Position numbers and translations under genes: made by a program. From Flexivirga endophytica (GTDB lineage Bacteria > Actinomycetota > Actinomycetes > Actinomycetales > Dermatophilaceae): DNA of 64,000 nucleotides. The stretch covers positions 62,001 to 126,000 of the forward strand of contig NZ_BMHI01000004.1 of NCBI RefSeq assembly GCF_014640635.1, written 5' to 3'. Below the pieces are notes generated by a model, which worked only from the letters and a program-made list of their open reading frames with translations, was not told the DNA's origin and did no database searches. Of this stretch, positions 26,565-40,756 are shown one piece after another (within the stretch, counting starts at the first letter, position 1; each line of letters starts with the position of its first letter).

Positions 26565-28237
26565 CCGCGCTGCGCCGACTCGGTCAGTCCCTGCTGGCCG
26601 TTGTCGGTCTCAACCTGTTGGCGACGCTGCTGGTGATCGTCACCGCGTTCGGGTTGCCGGAGTTGGTCGTCGCGCTGGTCTCCATCGCGCTGATGATCGG
26701 TCTTGCCTGGGTCGGTCGACTGCGCCCGGGCCCGGCCCTCAACGTGATGGCCCTGGTCGGGGTCCTCGCGACCTTCGTGGGGTTCGTGCAGCACGAGGAC
26801 GAGACACCGTGGTTGGTCCTCGCAGTGGCCGTTGTGCTCGGCGCCGGCCTGGTCGACGAGCCGCTGGAGCGACGGTTGGTGCCGGAGATCCGCGCCGCCC
26901 AGTTGCCCGGTGTGCCGGACGATCGCCGCCCGCAGACCCTCGGTCCGATGGCCGGCGCCGTGCAGGCCAGCACCCTGTTGTTCGCCGTCTGGCTGCTGCT
27001 GGAGTGGCTGGTCGACCTACCGGACCCCGCCGACGCGATCCTGCTGGTGGCCGTGGTGGCGATCATGGCGCGCAGTGTGCTGCGACTGCGATCGGCGGTC
27101 CATGTCCGGCGGGCGCAGACCGTCAACCGAGCGGTGACCGAGGCCCTCGTCGCATACGCGCCCGCGTTCTACATCTACTTCAGCGGCCAGGTGGCCGGCG
27201 ACTATCAGGTGCGGATGTGGGTGCCCTACCTCGAGCGTCTCGGACTGCCGTATGCCGTGCTCGCGCGGGACCCGCAACTGCTCGCGCGGGCCGCCGCGCT
27301 GACCGACCAGCCGGTCGTCGCCTGCCAGCGGCTGGCCGGACTTGACGACGTCATGGTGCCGAGCGTGCGTGCGCTCTTCTACGTCAACACCGACGCGCAG
27401 TGCGTCGATGGTGTGCGCTTCCTCGACCGCACCCACGTCCACCTGAACCACGGCGACTCCGACAAACCGTCCAGTTATCACCCGATGATCGGGATGTTCG
27501 ATCAGATCTTCGTCGCCGGGCAGGCCGGCATCGATCGCTTCCACCGCAACGGCGTCGTCGTCCCGGAGGAGAAGTTCCGTCTCGTCGGTCGGCCCCAGGT
27601 CGCCGACGTCCTGGAGCACAACACCGATCCGTGTGCCGGCACCCGGACGGTGCTCTACGCGCCGACGTGGCGCGGCGGCATGCGAGACATGAACTTCAGT
27701 TCGTTGGCACGCGGCGAGACCATCGTCCGGGCGCTGTTGGAGCAGGACGTCCGAGTTGCCTTCCGGCCGCATCCGCTGTCGCGGAACGAGCGGCGCTCCG
27801 CGGCCGCCATCGGCCGGATCGATGCGCTCCTCGCGGACGCAGCAACCGCCGAACGCCCGCATCTGACCAGCGAGCAGACCCGGCACGACACAGTCTCAGA
27901 GTGGTTCAACCGCTCCGACGCGCTGGTGACCGACGTCTCGAGCGTCGCGTCGGACTACCTGCACTCGCGCAAGCCGATGGCGGTCGTCGACCTGGCGGCC
28001 ACGGGGGAGGGGCAGCCGGCGGACCCGGAGGCCTTCCCGATGCTGCGAGCGACCTACCTGCTCGACCTGGGCGGGGAGCTCAGCACCGGTCTGCGCGCCA
28101 TGCTCACCGACGACCCGCTCGCCGAGACGCGCTCGCGATTGCGGACCTATTACCTGGGCGACCATCAGGACGAAGTGGCCCGCTTCGTCGACATGGCATC
28201 CCGTGCGGTGCACGGGGAATCTCCGGGACGACCCTGA
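26561..28237 (+). CDS. Polyol-phosphate (CDP-glycerol/ribitol) transferase, TagF/TagB-like, paralog 1
   Basis: The 558-residue protein has five N-terminal hydrophobic segments (to about residue 175) and a C-terminal Glyphos_transf domain. Family landmarks are [50 protein letters not shown] and VTDVSSVASDYLHSRKP. It most likely polymerises or primes glycerol- or ribitol-phosphate on a wall teichoic-type polymer at the inner membrane face. A paralog with the same layout is at 29802. The GTG overlaps the phosphatidyltransferase stop. Confidence 0.8.
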   Translation: MTALRRLGQSLLAVVGLNLLATLLVIVTAFGLPELVVALVSIALMIGLAWVGRLRPGPALNVMALVGVLATFVGFVQHEDETPWLVLAVAVVLGAGLVDEPLERRLVPEIRAAQLPGVPDDRRPQTLGPMAGAVQASTLLFAVWLLLEWLVDLPDPADAILLVAVVAIMARSVLRLRSAVHVRRAQTVNRAVTEALVAYAPAFYIYFSGQVAGDYQVRMWVPYLERLGLPYAVLARDPQLLARAAALTDQPVVACQRLAGLDDVMVPSVRALFYVNTDAQCVDGVRFLDRTHVHLNHGDSDKPSSYHPMIGMFDQIFVAGQAGIDRFHRNGVVVPEEKFRLVGRPQVADVLEHNTDPCAGTRTVLYAPTWRGGMRDMNFSSLARGETIVRALLEQDVRVAFRPHPLSRNERRSAAAIGRIDALLADAATAERPHLTSEQTRHDTVSEWFNRSDALVTDVSSVASDYLHSRKPMAVVDLAATGEGQPADPEAFPMLRATYLLDLGGELSTGLRAMLTDDPLAETRSRLRTYYLGDHQDEVARFVDMASRAVHGESPGRP

Positions 28238-28262
28238 TCCACGGAACTACTGAAAGGTTAAG

Positions 28263-28955
28263 GTGCACGGCATGTATACCCTCGCTCTCCTGAACGGCGG
28301 TGTAGGCACTCGAGTCGCTGCTGGTCAGCCCAAGCAACTCATCCGGGTCAATCACATCCCGGCGATGATCTACCCCCTGATCGCTGTCGACGACATCCCA
28401 GAGATCGACCAGATCATTCTCAACTTCCCGGCGGGCTGGGAAGACACCATGCGCAAGCTGGTCGCCGACTATGCGATCAAGACGCCGATCACGTATGTCG
28501 AGGGCGGCGACACCCGCCACGCGTCGGTTCGCTCGATGCTCGAGCACTGCGACAACGAACACGTGATCCTGCACGAGACCGCACGGCCGCTGGTCACCAA
28601 GGCCGAGTTCGAGGCGCTCATCGCCGCCGACAAGGACAACGTCAGTTTCATGCTGGAGATCCCGTTCACCGTCGCGCCGGTCGACCCCGACACCCAGCAG
28701 GTGACCGGGTCGCTGGAGCGCGCGCGGCTGCGCAATGTGCAACTGCCGCAGAAGTTCCGCAAGACCACGCTCGAGGCGGGCCACGCCTACGCGCAGAAGG
28801 AGGACGTGGTGTTCACCGAGGACGCCACCCTGTGCGCGGTGGCCGGCGCGGACGTCTACTACATCCCCGGCAACGACCGGAACTTCAAGGTCACCACCAA
28901 GACCGACGTCCGTCTGGCGGGCTACCTGCTGGCAGGTGACGACGACGATGCGTAA
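28263..28955 (+). CDS. IspD/TarI-like cytidylyltransferase
   Basis: The 230-residue protein has the nucleotide-binding LLNGGVGTRVAAGQPKQL start and later VEGGDTRHASVRSML and VILHETARPLV (HDAARP in IspD). The neighbouring short-chain reductase and teichoic-type transferases point to a TarI/Bcs1-type enzyme making CDP-ribitol from ribitol-5-phosphate rather than IspD of isoprenoid synthesis. GTG at 28263 and ATG at 28272 are both possible starts; AAAGGTTAAG upstream favours GTG 28263. It overlaps the reductase gene by eight bases. Confidence 0.75.
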   Translation: MHGMYTLALLNGGVGTRVAAGQPKQLIRVNHIPAMIYPLIAVDDIPEIDQIILNFPAGWEDTMRKLVADYAIKTPITYVEGGDTRHASVRSMLEHCDNEHVILHETARPLVTKAEFEALIAADKDNVSFMLEIPFTVAPVDPDTQQVTGSLERARLRNVQLPQKFRKTTLEAGHAYAQKEDVVFTEDATLCAVAGADVYYIPGNDRNFKVTTKTDVRLAGYLLAGDDDDA

Positions 28956-29655
28956 GACCATCCTGATCAGTGGTGCGTCCAAGGGCATCGGGCTGGCAAC
29001 CGCGGAGCGCTTCTTCCGCGAGGACAACGACGTCACCGACTACGTGCTGCTGGCACGCAAGTCCGACGACTTCGCCGAGGCCGAGAAGGAACTGCTGGCC
29101 GACAACCCGTTCGGCAAGAAGGTCTTCTGCTACGAGATCGACCTCAACGACCGCGACGCCATCGGGCAGCTCATGCCGAAGATCATCGAGAAGCACGGCA
29201 ACATCGAGTTCCTGGTCAACAATGCCGGTTACACCGCGCCAGACCCGATCCACGAGATCGACTTCGGCGACTTCGAGCGCACCATCGGCGTCAACCTCTA
29301 CGCACCGTTCCTGATCGTGCAGCATCTGCTGCACCTGGGGAACACCTTCGAGTACATCGTCAACGTCGCCTCGACCGCCGGCATCACCGGCCGGTCCGGC
29401 TGGCTGACCTACTCCAGCTCGAAGGCGGCGCTCATCGCGATGAGCCAGGTCCTCAAGGAGGAGCTGGCCATCTACGGCACCCGCGTCATCACCATCTCGC
29501 CCGGCCGGTGCGCGACCGCGTTGCGGCGCAAGCTCGCGCCCGACGAGGACCCCACGACGATCATGCAGCCGGAGGACGTCGCCGATGCCATCCGGATGCT
29601 CACCAGTCCGGTGGGACGCTACGTCGACAGTGAAAACCTCGTCGTACGCCTGTGA
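28948..29655 (+). CDS. Short-chain dehydrogenase, probable ribulose-5-phosphate reductase
   Basis: The 235-residue SDR has the NAD(P) loop SGASKGIGLATAERF, NNAGYT and the active-site YSSSKAAL. It overlaps the cytidylyltransferase start-to-stop by eight bases, which recalls Haemophilus Bcs1, a fused cytidylyltransferase-SDR that makes CDP-ribitol from ribulose-5-phosphate. By analogy this enzyme would reduce ribulose-5-phosphate to ribitol-5-phosphate for its partner. That role is inference from gene pairing. A strong hairpin follows. Confidence 0.72.
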   Translation: MRKTILISGASKGIGLATAERFFREDNDVTDYVLLARKSDDFAEAEKELLADNPFGKKVFCYEIDLNDRDAIGQLMPKIIEKHGNIEFLVNNAGYTAPDPIHEIDFGDFERTIGVNLYAPFLIVQHLLHLGNTFEYIVNVASTAGITGRSGWLTYSSSKAALIAMSQVLKEELAIYGTRVITISPGRCATALRRKLAPDEDPTTIMQPEDVADAIRMLTSPVGRYVDSENLVVRL

Positions 29656-29656
29656 G

Positions 29657-29700
29657 CAGCGCGCGACCCGGGCGGCATATCACGGCCCGGGTCGGCGCTG
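29657..29700 (+). terminator. Terminator-like hairpin after the CDP-ribitol pair
   Basis: CAGCGCGCGACCCGGGC and GCCCGGGTCGGCGCTG form a 16-bp stem with one bulged base around a CGCATATC-type loop (29674-29684). No T-run. The remaining 100 bases before the next start hold nothing recognisable. Confidence 0.6.
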
Positions 29701-29801
29701 CCGCCGTCGCGTGACCGTCGCCGGCCGGCGACAACGGCGACGGATCGACCTCATCAGCTCCTCACAATCCTGCAGCGTCGTCTGCTGAATCGGGTACCTC
29801 C

Positions 29802-31562
29802 TTGCTCCAGCGTGAACTCCGCAACGTGTCGATCGTCCTCATGGCGCTCGTCGCAACCCTGCTGCTGCTGTCCGGGGCGAAGTACCCGGGCGTGGTGGTC
29901 TGGCTGGTGGGTTACGCCGGCTGCGTCGTCATGTGCCGCAAGATGTGGCGCGGGCGCGGACTCGGCGCGCACCTCATCGCGCGGGTGCTGTTCGCCATCG
30001 GGCCGGCCGGCCCGATCATCCACCACGGCCTGAGCGTCGCCTGGGCGGCCTGGACCGCGATCGCCATCCTGGTGATGCTGGTCCGCAGCGAATCGTTCGT
30101 ACGCCGTGCCCACGGTTACACCGGTGTGCGTGCCTCCGGGTTCGACCAGCTCACCCTCCGGCAGAAGAAGCCGTGGACCGTGCGCCTCTACGGCCGGATC
30201 ATGCTGGTCCTCCCGGTGGCTCTGCTCGCCGCGGGCTACTTCCATCTGAACGGCCTGTGGTGGCTGCTGATGTCGCTCATCGCCGGCATGATGGCGACCT
30301 TCATCCTCGCCGACGCTTTCGCGCGTCGCACCGCTTCGCGGCGGGCCCAACAGATGCTGCCCACCGTGTTGGAGACGCTGAACCCCGCGTTCGTCGTCTA
30401 CTGGGACGCGCCGCGCAACTCCCAGCAGCAGCTGGGCATGTGGATCCCGCACCTCAAGCGAGTCGGGGTGCCGTTCTACGTGATGGTCCGCGATCGGCGC
30501 AGCTACGGGCAGGCGGTCAGCGTGGTCGACGACGTGCCGATCCTGCACTGCCCGACGATGGCGACCGTCGAACGCAACCGCAGCGAGAGCCTGCGGGCGG
30601 CGTTCTACGTCAACAATGCCGCGCGCAACACGCATTTCGTCCGGTACGGCGAGCTGACGCATGTGCAGTTGCTGCACGGTGACAGCGACAAAGCGCCGAG
30701 CTACAGCCCGGTCACCGCGATGTTCGACAAGGTCTTCGTCGCCGGTCAGGCGGGCATCGACCGCTACGCGGCGCACGGGGTCTTCATCCCGGACGAGAAG
30801 TTCGTGATCGTGGGTCGCCCGCAGGTCGTCGGTATCGAGCGGCGGCACACCGAGACACTGGACCTGACGGACTCCACGGTGTTCTACGCACCGACGTGGA
30901 AGGGCTTCCACGAGGACGCGGCATACAGCTCGATCCCGCGCGCGTTGGACATCGTCGGTGAGGCGCTCGCCCACGGGTGTCGGGTCATTTTCCGGCAACA
31001 CCCCTACAACGACCGCGACCCCGAGTTCGCCCTCATCGCCGAGCAGGCCCGCGAGCTCCTCGCGGCCGATGCCGCGAAGACCGGCCGCGCTCACGTCTTC
31101 GGGGCCGCAGCGGAGCAGGAGATGTCCATCCTGGAGTGCTTCAACGCCTCGGACCTGATGATCGCGGACGTCTCGAGCGTGGTCGCCGACTACCTCTACT
31201 CCGAGAAACCGATCCTGCTGGTCAACCCCGGCCAGGACCCGGCCGAGTTCCGGGAGGAGTTCCCGCTGGCGTCGGCCACGTATGTCGTCGACGGCTCTCG
31301 CGAGGAGGTCGGTGCGGCCCTCGAGTCGGCCGCGACCGACGACCCGCTGGGCGTGGTGCGGCGGGAGAAGCGCACCTACTACCTGGGCGACTTCCCGGAC
31401 GCGACCTACGAGGAGGGCTTCCTCCGGGCGGCGGCCGAGGTGGCGCACGCGCCGTGGCCACCCGCGGAGGCCGTGTGGCCGCCGGTGCGAGCCACGGACG
31501 ACCTGACCGCGGAAGTGCGGGCGGAGGCGCAGGGCCCCTCGTCGGCTAGTCCGCCTGCTTGA
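29802..31562 (+). CDS. Polyol-phosphate transferase, TagF/TagB-like, paralog 2
   Basis: A 586-residue protein with the same layout as the 26561 gene: five to six hydrophobic segments up to about residue 175, then a Glyphos_transf domain with [47 protein letters not shown] and [17 protein letters not shown]. It probably adds polyol phosphate to the same polymer, perhaps primer versus polymerase relative to its paralog. The TTG at 29802 is the first start in frame; GTG at 29826 is an alternative, and neither has a clear Shine-Dalgarno. The last 17 bases overlap the convergent acyltransferase gene. Confidence 0.78.
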   Translation: MLQRELRNVSIVLMALVATLLLLSGAKYPGVVVWLVGYAGCVVMCRKMWRGRGLGAHLIARVLFAIGPAGPIIHHGLSVAWAAWTAIAILVMLVRSESFVRRAHGYTGVRASGFDQLTLRQKKPWTVRLYGRIMLVLPVALLAAGYFHLNGLWWLLMSLIAGMMATFILADAFARRTASRRAQQMLPTVLETLNPAFVVYWDAPRNSQQQLGMWIPHLKRVGVPFYVMVRDRRSYGQAVSVVDDVPILHCPTMATVERNRSESLRAAFYVNNAARNTHFVRYGELTHVQLLHGDSDKAPSYSPVTAMFDKVFVAGQAGIDRYAAHGVFIPDEKFVIVGRPQVVGIERRHTETLDLTDSTVFYAPTWKGFHEDAAYSSIPRALDIVGEALAHGCRVIFRQHPYNDRDPEFALIAEQARELLAADAAKTGRAHVFGAAAEQEMSILECFNASDLMIADVSSVVADYLYSEKPILLVNPGQDPAEFREEFPLASATYVVDGSREEVGAALESAATDDPLGVVRREKRTYYLGDFPDATYEEGFLRAAAEVAHAPWPPAEAVWPPVRATDDLTAEVRAEAQGPSSASPPA

Positions 31563-32502
31563 GCCGCTTCATCCGGTCCGCGGCTCGCTGAGCGTTCAGC
31601 GGGTCGATGGTCAGCGAGCGGTAACCCTTCTTGCTGATCACCACTTCGTCATACGTCACGGGGACGCGGGATATCTGGCCCGCACGTTCGCGCTCGATGA
31701 TCTGCTCGATCGCCTGCTCGACGTCGTCGAAGGGGATGCCGGACAGATCGCTGACATCGAACTCCCACCACTTCAGCTCCAGCAGTTTGTCGATGATCTC
31801 GTCGCTGAAGCGTTTGCCGATCACCTTGGCCGGCAGGCCGCCGACGATCGTGTATGGCGCCACGTCCTTGTTCACGAACGCGCCGGCGGCGACGATGGCG
31901 CCGTCCCCGATGGTCACCCCGCGACGGATCAGCACGTTGGCACCGATCCAGACGTCGTTGCCGATGTTGGCGTTCGCCATCGTCTTCGGGTCGATGTTGC
32001 CCGCGTGCCGCTTGATGGTGCGGGGACCGGAGTCGGCCTCCGGCGGGTAGTAGTGGAAGCGGCTGGCGTGGTGGACCGCCGGTGATGTCGTCAGCCAGCT
32101 GACCGGGTGCTCACCTTCGCCGATGGTGACGTCAGGCCCGATGCTGGTGTAGCGCCCGATGGTGTCGAGGTAACGGAACCGGCCGCTGCGCAGGAAGGTG
32201 TAGCGCCCGATGGCGATGTCCCGGTAGACGTGCATGGTCGCGTTGTTCAGTTGGGCCGGCGGCTCGAAGCGCACCTTGATGTGCCCGGGGCCGGAGCCGA
32301 AGAAACCGAGCCCGGGCTGCACGCGGAGACCGTGTTTGCGCAGGCCCGTCCACGGGTTCTTCTTCGGCGCGGGCTTCCCCGACGCCGGCGCCGACGTCGT
32401 GTCGGACGGAGCCTCGCCGAGGATCCGCCAACTCGCAGATCGCACTGGACGGACCACACGGGAACGCACGGTACGTCGGACGCTCGAGCGGAAATTCTTC
32501 AT
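31546..32502 (-). CDS. Hexapeptide-repeat (CatB-like) acyltransferase
   Basis: The 318-residue protein has an Arg-rich N-terminus and a left-handed beta-helix with [72 protein letters not shown]-type hexad repeats (in shorter stretches), the xenobiotic/CatB acyltransferase layout. It likely O- or N-acylates a sugar or polyol of the wall polymer made by the neighbours. ATG at 32502 is chosen; an in-frame start at 32514 adds four residues. It is the only minus-strand gene in this cluster and its 3' end overlaps paralog 2 tail to tail. Confidence 0.7.
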   Translation of the reverse strand: MKNFRSSVRRTVRSRVVRPVRSASWRILGEAPSDTTSAPASGKPAPKKNPWTGLRKHGLRVQPGLGFFGSGPGHIKVRFEPPAQLNNATMHVYRDIAIGRYTFLRSGRFRYLDTIGRYTSIGPDVTIGEGEHPVSWLTTSPAVHHASRFHYYPPEADSGPRTIKRHAGNIDPKTMANANIGNDVWIGANVLIRRGVTIGDGAIVAAGAFVNKDVAPYTIVGGLPAKVIGKRFSDEIIDKLLELKWWEFDVSDLSGIPFDDVEQAIEQIIERERAGQISRVPVTYDEVVISKKGYRSLTIDPLNAQRAADRMKRLKQAD

Positions 32503-32697
32503 TGCTGGGGGCACACCTCACTGTGTCTTTGCTGGACCGGTGCGGCGACTCTACAGCGCAACCACAGGTGCTCCTTGTACAACCCATGTGAGGTTCATAC
32601 GTCTTGATCGGGAGCTCGTTTCGCGCCCCGGCCTCCAGCACCGGGCGACGTACGGTGGTTGGGGAGGGGCGGCGGCACGCTCAGGGGAAGGTGGGAG

Positions 32698-34371
32698 ATG
32701 ATGCTGAAAATCTCGGTCGTGGTCGCGGTGTACAACCCGGGACGGGACATCGACGAGTTGCTGACGAGCATCGATGCGCAGTCCATGTCGGCCGAGGAGT
32801 TCGAGGTCATCTTCGTCGATGACGACTCCACCGACGGCACCCGCGAACGCCTGCAGGAGTGGGCGGGCGAGCGAGCGAACATCCAGGTCCTGCACAACAC
32901 GCCCAACTCGGGCTGGCCGGGCCGGCCGCGCAACCTCGGCATCGACGTCGCTCGTGGCGAATACCTCTTCTTCGCGGACAACGACGACAAGTTGACCCCC
33001 GACGCCCTGACGTCGATGTACGACTATGCCCGCGAGAACGATTCCGACGTGGTGATCCCGAAGGAGATCGGCGTCGGACCGGGGCGGTCGGTGCCGCGCG
33101 CGCTGTTCCGGCGCAACATTCCGGACGCGAAACTCGTGCGCGATCCGATCCTGGGCATCCTCACACCACACAAGTTGGTTCGCACCGCGATGGTCCGGGA
33201 ACACCGGATCCGGTTTCCCGAGGGTCGGGTACGCCTCGAGGACCACTTCTTCATGATGTCGTGCTACTTCGCCGCGCAACGGATCTCGGTGTTCGCGGAT
33301 GCGCCCTGCTATTACTGGATGCGGCGCACGGGCAGTGGCGACAATGCGAGCTTCTCGGTCGCCGACCCGGTGATGTACTACCAGTCCGTCGAGCGGGTGC
33401 TGGGCGTCGTGGAGGTCCACACCGAGCCGGGAGTCTTCCGCGACAAGCTCTACAGCCACTGGTATCAGGCCAAGATGCTGGCCCGCCTGCGCGGCGGATT
33501 CCTCCTGGAACAGCCGGAGGATTACCAGGAGTCGCTGCTGACCGAACTGCGCAGAGTCAGTGCGAAGTTCGGCCTCGATGAGCGACTGTTCCCCTACCTC
33601 GGTGCAGGTTCCCGGGCGCGGGCGCGACTGTTGTTGCACGGAACGATGGACGAGATCCGGGCGCTCGCCTCGGCCGAGCGTGGGGTGACGCAGCGAGTCC
33701 GACTGCGCGACGTGCGGTGGACCGACGACGGCAAGCTCTCGCTGTCGATCGACTCCGAGTTCGTGTATGCCGACGGCTACCCGATCACCATGCAGCGCGA
33801 CGGGGATCGGGTGCGCTGGGACGTCGCCCGGCGGGTGCCCGAGGTCTCGCTGGAGCCGATCGACGTCTCCGACATCGCGGGCGGCGTCCGGCTGCACACG
33901 CTGCTGTCCGATCGCCGCACGATGGAATTGCAGTTCTGCGAGGCCGACATACGCCCCACCACCGGTGACCGGCTGGGCGCGCACTCGGACGTCCTGATCG
34001 ATCCGGCGGAGGCGTTCCGCGACAAGCCGTCGGAGACCGTCCTCGACCTGCGGGTGCGCTTGAACGGGCTGGGCTGGGCGTCGGAGGTCCGGCTGCCGGT
34101 CGGTGAGGTGACGACCCTGTCGTCCGGCCCGTTCCTCGGGGACCGACGGGTCGAGGTCTACGCGACGAAGGGGTATCGGAAGTTGAGTATGCGGCTGGTC
34201 GCCCCGCAGACCGGACGGTCCGGAAGTGCGAAACCGACCTCGTTGCGCGAGGGCCGGACAGCGCGCCTGCGTTGGGAGGCGGCGCATTATGCACGCGGTG
34301 CGCTGCGCAGGGCGCGGCGGGGCGCAGGGCGTACCCGACGCGCGGTGCGTGGGCGGCTGCGCCGCGGATGA
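32698..34371 (+). CDS. Family 2 glycosyltransferase with C-terminal accessory domain
   Basis: The 557-residue protein begins with a GT-A domain (ISVVVAVYNPGRDIDELL, FVDDDSTDGTRERL, NSGWPGRPRNLG, LFFADNDDKLTPDAL) followed, from about residue 330, by a beta-rich region and a short Arg-rich basic C-terminus (RRARRGAGRTRRAVRGRLRR). This resembles glycosyltransferases that decorate teichoic-type polymers and carry a carbohydrate-binding-like tail. A purine-rich GGGGAAGGTGGGAG precedes the ATG at 32698. It is the last gene of the cluster; a hairpin follows the stop. Confidence 0.75.
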   Translation: MMLKISVVVAVYNPGRDIDELLTSIDAQSMSAEEFEVIFVDDDSTDGTRERLQEWAGERANIQVLHNTPNSGWPGRPRNLGIDVARGEYLFFADNDDKLTPDALTSMYDYARENDSDVVIPKEIGVGPGRSVPRALFRRNIPDAKLVRDPILGILTPHKLVRTAMVREHRIRFPEGRVRLEDHFFMMSCYFAAQRISVFADAPCYYWMRRTGSGDNASFSVADPVMYYQSVERVLGVVEVHTEPGVFRDKLYSHWYQAKMLARLRGGFLLEQPEDYQESLLTELRRVSAKFGLDERLFPYLGAGSRARARLLLHGTMDEIRALASAERGVTQRVRLRDVRWTDDGKLSLSIDSEFVYADGYPITMQRDGDRVRWDVARRVPEVSLEPIDVSDIAGGVRLHTLLSDRRTMELQFCEADIRPTTGDRLGAHSDVLIDPAEAFRDKPSETVLDLRVRLNGLGWASEVRLPVGEVTTLSSGPFLGDRRVEVYATKGYRKLSMRLVAPQTGRSGSAKPTSLREGRTARLRWEAAHYARGALRRARRGAGRTRRAVRGRLRRG

Positions 34372-34376
34372 GTGCG

Positions 34377-34397
34377 GCGTCTCGCAGAGCGAGACGC
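34377..34397 (+). terminator. Hairpin after the glycosyltransferase
   Basis: GCGTCTCGC (34377-34385) and GCGAGACGC (34389-34397) form a perfect 9-bp stem with a three-base loop, six bases past the stop. Bases 34398-34536 before gltB hold no gene and no promoter that I can call with confidence. Confidence 0.55.
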
Positions 34398-34536
34398 GAC
34401 GTCCACTTTGTGAGCACGCCCGGTCACCGGTAAGCTGTGCACGCCTCCTTGGCCAACGTCGTCCACGAGGGGTTTCGGTTCTCCCTTCCAGCGACGTCGT
34501 TCGAGGCGTCGCTCGCGACAACTGGACGGTGGTTTG

Positions 34537-39070
<4,534 letters not shown>

Positions 39071-39078
<8 letters not shown>

Positions 39079-40531
39079 CCCACGCGGCTTTCTGAAGGTG
39101 CGGGAGCGCAGCCTCCCGGAACGTCGTCCGGTCCCGGTGCGGATCAAGGACTGGAAAGAGGTCTACGAGGAGCAGCAGCTCTCCGACCTGCAGCAGCAAG
39201 CGGGCCGGTGCATGGATTGCGGCATCCCGTTCTGTCACCAGGGATGTCCGCTGGGCAACCTGATCCCGGAGTGGAACACCCTTGCGTGGCGCGGGGACTG
39301 GCCCGATGCGAGTGACCGGTTGCACGCGACCAACAACTTCCCGGAGTTCACCGGGCGGCTGTGTCCAGCTCCGTGCGAGACCGCCTGCGTGCTGAGCATC
39401 AGCCAGCCCGCGGTGACGATCAAGCAGATCGAGGTGACCACCGTCGAGCAGGCGTTCGCGGAGGGCACCGTGGAGCCACAGCCGCCCGAGCGGCTGACCG
39501 GTCGAACCGTCGCGGTCGTGGGTTCCGGACCTGCGGGCCTGGCTGCCGCGCAGCAGTTGACGCGTGCGGGTCACACCGTCGCGGTCTTCGAACGGGCAGA
39601 CAAACCAGGCGGATTGCTGCGTTACGGCATTCCCGAGTTCAAGATGGAGAAGTCGATCGTCGACCGGCGCATCGACCAGATGACCGCGGAGGGCACTCGG
39701 TTCCGGTGCAACACCGAGATCGGCAAGGACATCACCTGGGCACAGTTGCGCGCACGGTATGACGCCGTGATCGTCGCGATCGGCTCGACCGTGCCACGTG
39801 ACCTGCCGGTGCAGGGCCGCGAGCTCGACAGATTCGTCCAGGCGATGGACTTCCTGCCTCCGGCCAACCGGGTCGCCCTGGGCGAGCAGGTGACCGACCA
39901 GGTCACCGCCGAGGGCAAGCACGTCGTGGTGATCGGTGGCGGCGACACCGGAGCGGACTGCATCGGCACGTCGCTGCGACAGGGCGCGAAGTCGGTGACC
40001 TCGCTGGAGATCATGCCGCGGCCGGGGGACGAGCGTTCCGAGGCACACCCGTGGCCGACATACCCGATGATCTTCCGGGTCGCCAGCGCGCACGAGGAGG
40101 GTGGTGAACGCGTCTACGCGATCAGCACCAAGGAGGCCATCGACGATGGCACTGGGAAGCTGCGCGCGCTGCGGGTAGCCGAAGTCCGTTCCGGTGACAA
40201 CGGATTCGAAGAGGTCGAAGGCACCGAACGCGAGATCGACGCCGACCTGGTGTTGCTCGCGATGGGCTTCCTCGGGCCGTTGACCGAGAGCCTGGTCAGC
40301 GACCTCGGCGTCGAGCTCGACGAGCGCTCCAACGTGCGGCGTGACGCGGACTTCATGTCGTCGGTGCCGGGGGTCTTCGTCGCAGGTGACGCCGGTCGTG
40401 GACAGTCGCTGATCGTGTGGGCGATCGCCGAGGGCCGCGCCGCCGCGCACGGCGTCGACGCGTTCCTGTCCGGTGGGCACTCCGACCTGCCGGCGCCGAT
40501 CGCGCCGACCGACCGCCCGCTGACCGTCTGA
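39071..40531 (+). CDS. gltD: Glutamate synthase small subunit
   Basis: Feeds electrons from NADPH to GltB. The 486-residue protein has the N-terminal 4Fe-4S cysteines ([21 protein letters not shown] and [10 protein letters not shown]), an FAD-binding [20 protein letters not shown]-binding [11 protein letters not shown] and the C-terminal [21 protein letters not shown]. It starts at a GTG inside the end of gltB. A tandem repeat of 51 bp lies beyond it. Confidence 0.96.
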
Positions 40532-40543
40532 GGAGCGACCCAC

Positions 40544-40680
40544 TCGCTACTGTCGCGAGTTATTCGTCCTGCGAGGCGGTTCCGGGCGAGTAGGTCGCTA
40601 CTGTCGCGAGTTATTCGTCCTGCGAGGCGGTTCCGGGCGAGTAGGTCGCTACCGTCGCGACTTACTCGTGCCGCGAAACG
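40544..40680. repeat. 51-bp tandem repeat between gltD and pyk
   Basis: The unit starts TCGCTACTGTCGCGAGTTAT and ends GGCGAGTAGG. Copies begin at 40544 and 40595 (nearly identical) and a diverged partial copy begins at 40646. The period is 17 codons and the minus strand stays open across it, with a repeat of about LLARNRLAGRITRDSSD. I do not think that frame is a gene, because it runs into gltD. Together with the 66 bases on the right it forms the 225-bp gltD-pyk gap. Confidence 0.85.
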
Positions 40681-40744
40681 GAAGTTACTCACTCGTATGT
40701 CGGACGGTCTGCCCGACGATGCGTTGAGTGGTTGTCCGGCTCAC

Positions 40745-40750
40745 TAGGGT
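40745..40750 (+). promoter_or_regulatory. -10 box of pyk
   Basis: TAGGGT six bases before the pyk ATG, with TTGAGT about 15 bases further upstream as a loose -35 match. The placement implies an mRNA starting at or next to the start codon. Confidence 0.4.
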
Positions 40751-40756
40751 GGAGGC

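Noticed and set aside
40114-40692. A 192-residue minus-strand frame through the 51-bp repeat
   Set aside because: Most of it is antisense to gltD; the repeat part is listed as a repeat and as a finding, not as a gene.
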